DNA from: Hymenolepis diminuta
Lineage: Eukaryota > Platyhelminthes > Cestoda > Cyclophyllidea > Hymenolepididae
Assembly (NCBI GenBank): GCA_900708905.1
Contig: CAADRB010000073.1
Location: 310,882-374,881 of the forward strand
Direction: 5' to 3'
Length of the DNA stretch: 64,000 nucleotides
The notes beneath the pieces were generated by a model. The model saw only the letters and a program-made list of their open reading frames with translations, did no database searches and had not been told where the DNA came from. Made by a program: the position numbers and the translations under genes. Each line of letters begins with the position of its first letter. Position 1 is the stretch's first letter. Shown here piece by piece: positions 13,929-24,624 of the stretch.

Positions 13929-14682
13929 TTGTGTGAATTGGCCAGTGAGTCAGCTAATGTCGACAAACACAACTCAAGAAACTCATTTAATGCGTGCAAA
14001 ACGACTCTTGTAGTAATTTTAACACTCAAAAGATGCGGAGTGACTTTGGTTTTTCTCCTACGAAAACACCAGGATGAAAAGGTTAATCGAAGAAAAGATA
14101 GGTGGCTGGCTGTGTGCAGGCGGACGGATCTCACTGCAGTTCCAACTGTTATGCATGAACACAACGTTTTCAACAACAGTGATGTTTTTCAGCGTTGTGA
14201 AGGGCAGTGAGGGAGAGGCATATCATGACTCCTCCATTCTTTTCACAGAGCCTAAGTGTCAACACAGATACAGATGCCCATGTGGAGACTTTTCAAACCA
14301 TTGTTGTTAAGTCGTCTGGGAGAGACAGTGTAGCCAATAGAAGAAGACTCTATGTCTTCTGACAAGATTCGGCTTCATCCCTTTAAGCTTTCAAAATCTA
14401 GGATTGGATGGATGGCCAAGAATTTTCATCATCATGTCACACCAAACTTGTTTAGTCCCCTAACTCATCAGACATTAATCCTCTCGATTGTTACGTGTGG
14501 GGTGGTGCGTGGTTGGAAAGGAAGTGAATAGGCATCTTCATAACACCAAATCCTCCTCTCTGATGGAAGTAATGGTCAGAGCAACGGAGGGCATCAATAA
14601 AGACCACCTGATCAAAGCTTGCAGCTGTTTTCGGACTCGAAACGGGTGGGTGATAGAAGTGGAAGTAGAATACATGGAATAA
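13929..14682 (+). pseudogene. Decayed mariner-family transposase
   Basis: This is a broken mariner (IS630/Tc1 superfamily) transposase, which would excise and insert a DNA transposon at TA dinucleotides. Transposase-like words occur in order across changing frames: MRAKRL, then QDEKVNRRKDRWLA, VPTVMH, VMFFSVVKGSEGEA, VNTDTDAHVETFQTIVVK, QDSA, SSDINPLDCYVWG, HNTKSS and INKDHLIKACSCFRTR, with a final stop after EYME. At least three frame changes and several in-frame stops separate these words, so it cannot encode an active enzyme. The second and third catalytic aspartates appear to persist in QDSA and SDINP. The first (usually in an FSDEK-like motif) is not recognisable. I could not define the N-terminal third or the terminal inverted repeats. 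The surroundings are gene-free, which is typical for an old insertion. Confidence 0.85.
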
Positions 14683-14689
14683 AACTTAA

Positions 14690-15614
14690 TTAATGTAATA
14701 CTTATTTGTTTTTTAACGAGAAATTGTAAGTTTCAACCATGAACAATTTCATTTTCTGTTGTTTTAAAAGTGTCCGAGGTGTCCTCATATGCTTTACTTA
14801 CCTTGTATGATTTTATTATAACAGAGCTCATCAGAGTTCACTCAAGGTCAGTTAACACCTATCCACAGTTATGACATATCTGTAGCAATTTTAACCTGTC
14901 ATTAAGGTTTCGATTTAGCCGAAGGATTAAACCATACAAATATCTTATGAAAATTTGAAATCGCTGGCGATTTCTTTTCAATTTCAGTAGAAAAATTAAT
15001 GAGATAAAATCAGGCTTTATAAAGCAATAATCCGTCTATTCCGACTTTCTACTTTGAAATGCAAAACCTTTTTCCTGGAAAACCAACTTTATACCGTTAA
15101 ATTTCAGACTAGTTTCGCTTTGCATTTAATGATTATCATTAACAAAGTTAAATTTGGAAGGTTTGATAAGTGGGTATAGATCACTAATTTACTTGTGGAA
15201 CTATTTATTCATTACTAGTACTCGGGTCAGTGTAAACTGAAAATACCTGAGTAAGAGAAGCAGAAGGGAGTCTAATAAGTTGTGAAATGGTGAGGAGATC
15301 AAGAGGAACCAGATAATGAGGTCAGAGCATCAGAACTCTAATTTTATTTTTCTATTATGACAGTAGTTCGGTAAAAATGTTCTCTAAAATTTCGTAAATT
15401 GACTCCCCTCAGATTATCTTCTTAATCAATCCATCTGTATTTTGTTAGGGCAGAAATTTTTGCCGTAGGTGCTCATTCAAGGCCAATTCCAATATTTTAA
15501 TTAATCTGTTCTCTGAATTTAAATTCAAATTCAAGAATTTGATTCAGAACTGAACTTTGTGAATATTAAATCCGTAAATACGTAAATTCAAAATTTTCGC
15601 ATTTTGGATTTACC
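14690..15614. other. Gene-free stretch upstream of the 15615 start
   Basis: No exon is supported. It should contain the mariner 3' flank and the promoter or leader of the gene starting at 15615, but no TATA box or other element stands out. Confidence 0.4.
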
Positions 15615-18600
15615 ATGGCCGCCGTGGAGGATTTGGGGGTGATAAGTGAATTTTTGAACCAACCCTGTTTCCAACAAATGCTCCGAATAAAGCAGTGTGT
15701 TCCAGATACAATTATGTTGGAAATTTTACCAAATCCTGGAGATACGTGCATTATTCGCTGTCCGGTAAGCGTTTGCTTTAATCATGAATAACAGTTTGCA
15801 AAAGTATTCGGTTACATATAAACATAATAGGCCACTTTACTATTTAGACCAACAGGTACATAGTTGCAGCTGAGAGATATTATTTGGGAAAGTATAGGCA
15901 GATTTTTCCCATGGGATTCCATATTTTTACCTCCCTTTAATTCAGAAGAATTTGAGCTTTTTCAAAAAACCGTTAGAAGAGGCTCGCATTGAACTTGATG
16001 TCAGATTTGCGGATGGCGTTATGATTTGTGACTTTTCAACCATCCCTATCTTTAATAAGACTTGTAACAATTGGTAAATGGCCACTGGGAGTCCTTGTTG
16101 ATTGTTGCGCCTGAGGAACTGTGAACCAATCGGTAATGCATTGTTTTCTTTTTGGCAAACATTCCCATATATCTGTCAGCATCGCACTCCTCTGTTTTCG
16201 CTTGAATGACCTTGAGGTGGGGAATTATATAGTCTTGACTGTTTAAGCCATGGCAACCCGGTCAAAGTAATTATCCTTTGACTTCCTTATTGATTGTGTA
16301 GACTTTCTTTGTGATTCTGTTTAATATCTGATAATTCAAGATTATTCATTTTGGGTAAGGGAACTGTCTGAACCGTGAGTTTCACAGTGAAATTCACTGA
16401 GCTAGCTCCACACATGTCATGGCTGTGTAAGCGCTTAATCCTAAGATCTGCTTTAAATCTTAAATCTGCTTTCAATAGATATCTTTAGAGCTTTGATGAA
16501 AAGGCTGAAATGAGGGATTAAATCTGAGAAATAAAATCTGAATATCGTGAGAGTCTTTCTAATAATGACCTTTAGATTCCGTTTACATGCATTTTAACTA
16601 TTTAGTGTAGCTCACACCTTGTCATTTCAGTGTTCCAATGTCTAAATTTTCTAAGCGAATTCCTGTTTGCGACCTCCAGAGTCTATTTAATTTATGGTTG
16701 AATGAACGCTTCAAATACGCCGCTTTCCTATAATTCCAAGAATACTAGAAGGGTGATAACAATGACGATCTCATCATTTTTTATTCCTTATAGTCGCCAT
16801 ATCCACAAATTAATCCTACCTGGAAGATTACAATCGGAAATAGAACAGTGAGCTGTTTCCATAAGGATATTCCAGAAAGAGCTACAACATTACGGCAATG
16901 TTTCATCTACTGCATGTTTATGATTTTTATTCATTTTAAGAAAGAAATGCCTCTGGAAATCTACCAGTTGGATCCACAATTCTATGATCAAATAAAAATA
17001 ACTTTTCCAGCATATCTTGCGAATTTACCAGATTACCTTCCTGGATAAACGTATGCGGTTTCTGCTGCCAATAAATTAACTTAACCTCCATTTCCTTTTA
17101 TTGCTTGACGGGGAAATATTATTATTTGAAATATTATTTTGACAATGGGTCGTACGGGAGTTACTTTAAATTAAACGTATATTGAGGGATAACTCTCTAC
17201 GCATTTCCAGAACTACTTTTTATTCGCATACTCTATGACGATACTTCGCTTTTTCGCCCACGAAGTTGGAGTGACGTCTTTTATGTCCCTATGACGCATA
17301 ACCTCTCTCCGCCATGTTCAAACGCGCCCATCGACTTCCCCCTTTTCTGTAACTGCCTCGCTGCATATAAAAAGCACATCTGAGCTCATGTTCTCAAACG
17401 GCCTTACCCAAGTGACTCATATATATATCTTTGTTTCCCACACAAAAACAATGTATGCCTGTCAGTTATCGGCCCCTACGCTTCCTGCTCATCTCCTCTC
17501 CCTCTCTATCCCTCTCTCTGTCACTCGTTTCAAACTTGTTGTGGTTGCCTTGACTACATTTTTGGCTTAATCAACTCTTGGTGCTTTGCTTTACAATTAT
17601 TGTTAGCTCTTACTCAAACAGCTACGAATTGGTGACTTATTGCTACTGTTATTTGTTAACTGTGAATTGTTTGTTGTTATCTTAACTCCAGCAATACCTT
17701 TTTTAACCAGTTTGAACCTAAGTAGGTATAAGTTAATAGTGGTCGAAATGCCGACACATCATATTTCGCCAAAGTAACTCTCTCTCAGAGAAATTCTTGT
17801 CTAAGCAATGAAAACTAATTCTGCAAATTGAATACCGGGTTTTCTTGGAGGAATACGAAACTACTGCCTTATTCAAAAGATCACGGCGACTCATATACTT
17901 GCACATCCTAGAGTCTAGGACCTAGACAGCCATAGAGTGACTCACAAAACGGTCCAAAACATATTGCTCCTCTAACCACTTATTTAGTCATTCACACAGC
18001 TCCACCACCACACGCTCTGATTAGACGTCCGTACCTCGACTGTCTCATCTCCTATCCTCTCTTCGTTTACTCTATTTCTCCTCTCGATTGTTCTCCTGCA
18101 ATAGTTTAGTGTCGTTGTTTCTCATTTTGGGAAAGGCTATTAATCATTAGATATTTAAAGAGATTTCTAGGCTTTATTTGTTTAAGCTCTTAATGTAATT
18201 TAATTTGGTATTCAAACCCCCAGAGTCTAGTCATGTGATGAATTCTTTTCGAGATACTGTTTGCCGTACACCGCTGGTCTTGTTTCATTAGATCTCTTAA
18301 AATTAACAGATTTTGTTTATAATAGATAAACCTTTCTAGTTATTTTTCATTAAAAATACCAGAGAAATGGAAATATAATTTTTAAGACAGTCTACATGCA
18401 CCAAAACCTGTCGTAAAATTCCCCTCGAAAATTTCAAATCTGAAGTATGTTAACCTCTATCTTCGACATAATTCACTTTTAACTCCTGTATATATGATCA
18501 AATTGAAGGTGTTTCCTGACATGATTATAAGCTACCTGAAAATGATTAATTTTAAAATATTTACATATTTTCCAATGACTTCATTTTCTGCAGCTAGAGA

Positions 18601-19638
18601 TTTAAACAGGTGGCCAACGAACAAGAGAAAAGGCAATATCAGCTAAAGACGTCGGCTTTCATAGTCACAACGGAGAACTACACAGCTTGAATCGAGCTAA
18701 TCATTTACCATAAGTGCTATAAGAAATTAAAATCTTTGAGATTTTTAGTTAAGGTACAATTAAATTAATTTTGCTAATGATAGTTGTGTGTCGGGGTGAA
18801 GTGATTGGCGTCCATGTCTGCCAAGTCAGAGGTCACGAGATCAATGTCACCCGGACCATATCCAGCGGTGGGGGTGACCAACCACCTTGATTAATTCTGG
18901 TCAGCAAGAGAGGTGACATAATTGGAGGTTCTCATCAGGACACTGCTCCTCTACCAGGTTAAGTATTGTGAACACTTTTTGTAATGGATTTGGAAAGTAT
19001 TTTATTAATGATGGGAGTGATACCACCATCTAATATTGTTATACTGGGTGGGTCCCCTACTGCAATCAGGCGAATTTGAATTGAATTATAAAAGGCGAGA
19101 TTAAGGAAATGCAAATGAATTTAAAAATTTCACTTTTGAAAATCACAATCCGTTATGGGTTTCATCCGTTTGACTTGAAGGCTAAACTCCAGCTTTAGCT
19201 CTCAAAAATTCATGGAATGAAGTTTTATGGACAAGGAGAATCTTACCGCAACCAGAGCTACTTGAAAACCTTGATTCCAAGTCGGAAATCGCCAATGTAC
19301 ACTTTCCCTCCACTTAATATATATTATATTGAAAACTATGTTTCATGGTGTAGATCGTATCGTTTATGAAATTCTTTCAAGGGATGAGTATCATTAACGA
19401 TATATTTTGGTCAGTAAAGTATAAAAATAACATGCCTGTCACTCAAAGATAGCAAGGTTAACAGACCTAATTGGTGTTATATCTTTTATTATTCCTTATA
19501 GGTCAAGAATTTATCTCTATTGGTCGAATTAATCAATACAGGATGCACAGTTGACACATCCATCACCGATACGATCCTCCACGTTGGGTATCATGAGTTT
19601 TATCGTAAAGATCATCTAATAGAAACCTCAAAAAATTT
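15615..19638 (+). CDS. Three exons of unknown function, probably the 5' part of the SLC25A38 transcript
   Basis: Candidate exons are 15615-15764, 16794-16847 and 19502-19638. The start is ATG at 15615, in a context with a purine-free CACC-like lead (TTACC ATGG). Exon 1 encodes 50 residues beginning MAAVEDLGVISEFLNQ and ends in phase 0 at a GTAAGC donor. Exon 2 follows a TTCCTTATAG acceptor and has a GTGAGC donor, also phase 0. Exon 3 follows another CCTTATAG acceptor, is open for 45 codons and ends in phase 2 at GTAAGC. The next in-phase acceptor is at 20913, directly in front of the SLC25A38 start. Together they would add 123 residues before the carrier's methionine. I recognise no domain. 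Alternatively, exon 2 reads through to TAA at 17046-17048, giving a separate 134-aa protein. Either way, exon 1 looks like a real coding start. Confidence 0.55.
16073..16290. repeat. Dispersed repeat family C, copy 1
   Basis: It aligns along its length with 40671-40935. Shared blocks include GGAGTC followed by TTGATTGT, CTGTGA or CCGTGACC followed by CGGTA, a TTTTCTTTTTGG/TTTTCTGCG segment, and a CAGCCCGGT/CAACCCGGTCAAA block near the end. It lies in the first intron of the 15615 gene. No coding content is recognised. Confidence 0.6.
16620..16700 (+). repeat. Dispersed repeat family B fragment
   Basis: A short fragment with the family core: GCGAATTCCTGTTTGCGACC then TCCAGAG. It matches the GATATCCAGAGCTTATT core of the longer copy at 38.3-38.7 kb. 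Confidence 0.4.
17200..17700 (+). repeat. LTR-like dispersed repeat, copy 1, with TATA box
   Basis: The segment is richer in GC and pyrimidines than its flanks and contains TATAAAAA at 17366-17373. It aligns in order with the minus strand of 11285-11545 on both sides of that box, which suggests a dispersed element with its own promoter. No gag/pol-like frame is present. The 60-codon open frame from 17388 is not convincing. The ends are not defined. Confidence 0.45.
18786..19070 (+). repeat. tRNA-like SINE copy
   Basis: One of the most complete copies. It begins GTGTGTCGGGGTGAAGTGAT (A-box-like region) and continues with AAGTCAGAGGTCACGAGATC at the B-box position. A body of about 200 bp follows, with a GTAATGGATTTGG block shared with the copy at 31.16 kb. 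Confidence 0.7.
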
Positions 19639-20359
19639 GTAAGCTTTTGTTTGTTTGCTTGTTTGTTTATGATTCCTGTCTGTCTTAGAGTTAGAAATGT
19701 CATCGGGTGTAATTCAATTCAGCATCGAACTGATTTTTGCCATTTTGTGCCGATGTAATTGATAGAAAAATATTCGTAATCGTCTATCTTCTTCTCATGT
19801 CTGTCGCAAATGTAGATCAATAATACTATTTGACTTTTCAACCACTTCCATGTTAATCTAATGATATAAGTGACCTGACTTTTTCCATTTATTTGATCGA
19901 TGCGGCGCCGATCTTTCTTACGGCTTGAATAGATATTTTCAAAGTAAATTAAGGTAACTCTCGAATTCTGCCAGAGCAAAACTTATGATAATTTGATCTA
20001 TGATAATTATTTTTCTCCTTCAAGATCCTGATAATCTAAAAATAAACTCATGTTGATTTCAAAATAATTCGTAAATTATAAAACTCGGGCATCTCGGTCA
20101 TTTCAATTCTTTTCATTTGCATTAAACTTATTTGTCCATACACCTAAGATTCTCCTTGTTTTGTACTAACATTCGAGATAAGATTCAATCTGGAGATCCC
20201 TACAATCACTCCTTTCACGTATAATTCTAATTACGATTATTCAACGCCGAGAAGCATCAAAACACAGAGATCGGTAGAATACCTCTATATGGGTTTAGGG
20301 AAGATCGACTTCAAATTCTAATGACCTGTTGCCTGAATTTTAGGGTTTATTTCCATTTA

Positions 20360-20420
20360 ATTGAATGAATTCACGTTCGCGATGTCCAGAGCTAATTGAC
20401 TAAACTATTAATTTTTAGTC
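20360..20420 (+). repeat. Dispersed repeat family B fragment
   Basis: A short match to the family core (GAATTCACGTTCGCGATGTC, then CAGAGCTAATTG). It lies just upstream of the SLC25A38 carrier exons. Confidence 0.4.
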
Positions 20421-20941
20421 ATTTATTTCTTTTAATATCAAAGGTGTCAGTGTGATGACTGGAGTTTATATGATTTTACCACAAGGGAGCTGACATCATA
20501 TTTACGAATCCATATGATAGGGCCAAAGAAATAAATGACACAAGCGGTTTTTGTATATTTTATATATTACTTTACTTTTTACTTTGAGGAGAATAGTGGG
20601 ATAGAATGATTTTTTTCTCAAGTAAATTCAATAACGAAGAACACAAACTTAATTTCAGTGGAGTCTGGAACGATAAAATTTATCAAACGAATTTATCTAT
20701 TATGTTTTCTTAAAAATATCAATTATACATACAATTTGAATCAAAGCCTTAACTATGATCTATCCTATTCTAAAGGTCGCATTTTGTTGCGCCAATATTC
20801 TATCAACCAGTAAATTTCACGACAAAGATTTGCAGGCCTTCGGGTACACATTTTTGGCGTGATTTATTAATTTTTTACAGTTTACACCACTGAATAATTA
20901 CATTTATTCGCAGTTCTGTATTCGGATATGCGTATTTCCTG

Positions 20942-23676
20942 ATGTCAGATCAGTTAATTGCAAATCATCCGCGTTCGCGTCCGTCGGATCAGGTTTTGAT
21001 TGTTAGCAGCTTGTCATCTGCCCTAGGAGTAATAATTACTCAACCTCTCGATGTTCTCAAAACTCGACTCCAAGGCCCTCCCATTCTCAGCGCGTAATCA
21101 ATTTATAATTATATAACTTCTTTATTAGTAATTCAAGTATAGGTGTTCTGAAAACTGCTACAGCTTTATGGTCAGAAGTTCCATCTCAAAATAATCTGTT
21201 GTATCGCTTGCGAGCATTTTGGGCAGGAACTATTCCCTCTTTATGGCGATCAGTCCCCGGTGTTTGTGCTTATTTTACCACTATAAATCTGCTCCAACCA
21301 TCTGTCCCAAGGTAAGCTAAAAGCTTTTCCTTAAAGAACCTACTTTAGTTGTGGTTCTCCCGCTTTAACTTCTTTCGCTCTGGGTTTTACAAGTCGGTGT
21401 ATTGTGGGAACTGTCTTGCTTCCTTTCACGGTCGTAAAAGCTCATGCTGAGGCTGGGCTGAGTCAAAATCGTTCAACGTTTGTAGCGCTTCATTGGATTT
21501 ACAAAACTACTAAGTTGAAAGGTCGTTGGTTAATGTTTTACGATGTATTACTTCATTATCTAACTAATCGCACTTAATGGGGAATAGGTATTTTATGCAA
21601 TTGATTTTTAAGATAATCGTAACTTTGTTAAATAAGTAGTTATTCTTAGTCAGATAAATACGATATGGACTCTTTAGAAATAATCTTCTTATACAAGGGA
21701 GAAATATCGTTGTTCCTCTCTAATGGGAAGTACGCATTCTGTTGTCCTCTCCTATCTTATCCTTTCAATGGGTTTGCACCTTCGACTTTCAAACCCGTGA
21801 CATTTGACTTGACAAAACTATTTATTTACCGCTACGCCACTCGATACATAATGTCTTTACTACATGATCATGGATAATATTAATATTGCTAAAATAGTGG
21901 TTCTTTCAAGCCTGCTTATCTCGGCCGAGACTTCAACATAGTTTGACGATTGAAATTGTAACGATAGAAATTTCTGTATACTATGTAGTAGATAATTTTC
22001 AGTTTTGTTAATTTTTTGCAGGTATTTACAGTGGTTTGCTACCGACTCTTGCGCGAGATAGCCCCTATTCCGGCTTGTACCTTCTTTTCTACAATCAATT
22101 CAAGCATCTGACTGTTCCTAGTAAGTAATTTTAATTGCAAAACCGCATTATTCACTGACCAGAACCTATATCTCATGCCGATGATAATTAATTTAAACGT
22201 ATTGTTTGACACTATTTTGTACTACTTATATTAACTATTTTTTAAACGATGATGCAAATAGTTGTGAAAAAATTGTTTTTTAAACCAAGTATGATTATTA
22301 AAGTTCCGATGAGTCTCCCACAGTTCTCTTGTGCATGGCATCTTCCTTGATGAGAAATCCGTATTCCTCCTGTCATCTCTAACGGTTTTAACCGGTATGG
22401 TTGTTAATGCTATTCATTAGAGTTGCCCCGATGGGTATAGAATCCATGATCCATGATTTGGCAAATGTACCTATTGGTCGTTACACCACAGCTATGAACA
22501 TTTACTTACGTTAATTTTGGATGAACCCCGTTTATTTGGCTGTTATTTTCAAATATTTTGCCACTATCAGACGTGTAAATTTCAACTTCTGTAGGCTGGA
22601 ACTGTAAAGGTAGGAGTAGTGTCACCACCCATTTTTTTAAACTTGTGCTATTTGATGCCAAATAAATTGAAAATGCTTGGTGAAATGTGACAATCGAAAT
22701 AAAATGACTTCCTATGCTTTAAATGAGTAGCGTTCACTTTTCAAGAATCCCATATTTTTAATTTCCTATCCCTTTAAAAATGTAGTTTTAAAACCCCATC
22801 GTTTCCCTTTTCAAATCGTCTTTTTTTCATTTCGATCAATTAGTTGAACTGAATAAAAATTTGTCAAGCCCATTAGGAGAGGTGTTCAGAGCATTTACTT
22901 TTGGTAGGGGTCAAGTATCGTGGAGTCACATTTACAGGAAACCCACATTCTACCACTTCTGTTGACCAAAACTAGCCAGGGTTGTTGGTCGTTCATATCA
23001 CTGGACGTACCCGTTGGATATGGATCTTGTGACCTCCGACTTGGCAGATGTGACCATTAATCACTGCTCCACCGGCACACTAATTGAACTTTATACAAAC
23101 TTGGGTCACCTTTTTTTCATATCTTAAGCTAATCAGATGTGATTGATTTAAAATGCAATGGCTAAACCTATATATAGGTAACTATAATTACGAAAATGTA
23201 TACTCTGTGAAGATAAAAGCCTATTTTTAGACAATCAAATGCTCCGAGAATTTAACGTAGTATATCTAACAGCTGCTTGTTTATCTAGAGGAGATACCTC
23301 AAAAGAATATTTCGACTCAACTGCTCAGCTTCTGTGCCTTCCTTGCGGCATTCTGTGCTACTGCCGTAACACAACCCGCTGATGTGCTTCGGTCAAACCG
23401 TCAGCTTTCCGTCGCCAGTGTCAGTTAAATCAATGCCTTTAATTTTATGAGTAGCTGAGATTATATGAAATAATCATTCCAATGCACTCATTATAGACCA
23501 CTCATCGAATGCCTTGGGCACAAGTTCTGCGTGAAACAGTTCGGATTGACGGAATAACTGGACTGTGGCGTGGATTTTACCTCCGCCTTATTCGAAGATC
23601 TGTATTTGCTGTGATTACCTGGACTCTATTTGATAAAATCCCTATCTCATCTCAGAGTTCTTTACCGGTAACTTAA
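20942..23676 (+). CDS. SLC25A38: Mitochondrial glycine transporter (SLC25A38 / Hem25 type)
   Basis: An inner-membrane carrier that in yeast and vertebrates imports glycine for 5-aminolevulinate (haem) synthesis. Six exons: 20942-21093, 21129-21311, 21349-21521, 22022-22120, 23289-23419 and 23497-23676, giving 305 aa against about 304 in human. All three mitochondrial-carrier signatures are visible: QPLDVLK (residues 34-40), LPFTVVK (136-142) and QPADVLR (231-237). Threonine replaces the acidic residue in the second, as in the vertebrate protein. [15 protein letters not shown] and the C-terminal WTLFDK are further family words. Introns are 35, 37, 500, 1168 and 77 nt. The last donor (GTCAGT at 23420) is weak but keeps phase. 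ATG at 20942 lies 28 nt after an acceptor at 20913, so it could be trans-spliced or be an internal methionine of the longer product starting at 15615. MARS2 converges on it with 948 bp between the stops. Confidence 0.93.
21735..21845 (-). repeat. tRNA-like SINE head, antisense in SLC25A38 intron 3
   Basis: On the minus strand it reads GAGTGGCGTAGCGG (a good A box) and then CACGGGTTTGAAAGTC (B-box-like). The tail is not resolved. Confidence 0.6.
22320..22493 (-). repeat. tRNA-like SINE copy, antisense in SLC25A38 intron 4
   Basis: On the minus strand it begins GTGGTGTAACGACCAATAGG and reaches a B-box-like CATGGATTC. The body shares the GAATACGGATTTCTCATC-type block of other copies. Confidence 0.55.
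22900..23080 (-). repeat. tRNA-like SINE copy, antisense in SLC25A38 intron 4
   Basis: On the minus strand it begins GTGTGCCGGTGGAGCAGTGA, followed by AAGTCGGAGGTCACAAGATC, close to the copies at 18.8 and 31.2 kb. Confidence 0.65.
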
Positions 23677-24624
23677 CAAGCAGATTCTTTCCTGCTGTAT
23701 TCATTTTGTACATTTATGTTTTACTAGGATTACGAATCGTAAATTACAAATAGATTCCATGTATACGGTTATCTTTGGTATATTTTGGTAAAACTCTTAT
23801 TCTACATCAAAGCACTCATTTAGCATCGAATTCTGTACAGTGTGTTGCGCATTTAGTTTTGATACTACGGAAATAACTAATCACTAGCAAATTCTTTGCG
23901 CTGAAGTTCTGAAATTGAAAGGATATTTAATGTGGAATTTGCAGTCGCCGTTTGTTATTTTGTCTGCTGGTTTAGATTATCCATCAGGGCTTCCTGCAAT
24001 AATAGTTGTTTCATAAATATATCACAATTAACAGCAAGACAAAGGAATTACAATTTCCTTGATAGAAAATTACCTTGTGATGAGGGGATCAAGAGGAGAC
24101 TTGCCAATCGAATGACTGGCTATTCGACCATTTAATAATTTGATGATCGGCGAATACGAACATTTTAAGAAAATTTCAACATCCTCTTCGACTAAGTGTA
24201 TAAGGTATGTACAAGACCATTTTTATTCTGGCTCGATAGACGTTCTCAGTCGATCCCTCATTTTATTTTGGTAATTTAACGCCTCTAGGGTTTAACCATC
24301 TCAGGCTTTATGGTCAACAGTTTAGTACTGTAGACATCCCACTTAGCAGTTGAAAGACCTAATTGCGCATTGGGTATTCACACATCGTGATGCGAACACG
24401 ATTAACAAATAACAGGTTCAACATATCTTAGCAGAAATAATTCATACTTGACTCATTGGAATTCACAGAATCGAGGTCAATAGACACACTAAACACGCTT
24501 GTTAGTAATGGCCATAGAGAATGGAATGCGAATTGTTCATCGGAAAGTCTTCAGAACATTCTCTTTTAATTCAAAATGAAGTTTACTAATAATACTGCTA
24601 CATATCTACACATTACACAAAACG
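23677..24624. other. Convergent intergenic spacer between SLC25A38 and MARS2
   Basis: It holds the 3' ends of both transcripts. No unambiguous AATAAA was located for either gene. A short plus-strand open frame at 23932-24135 has no recognisable product. Confidence 0.5.

Larger units (their letters stand above)
17048..19501. other. Intron of the 15615 gene, repeat-filled
   Basis: This is the rest of the interval between candidate exons 2 and 3. It holds an LTR-like copy (17200-17700) and a full-length SINE copy (18786-19070). A pyrimidine-rich patch at 17940-18120 may be a further LTR-like relic. No additional exon was seen. Confidence 0.45.
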
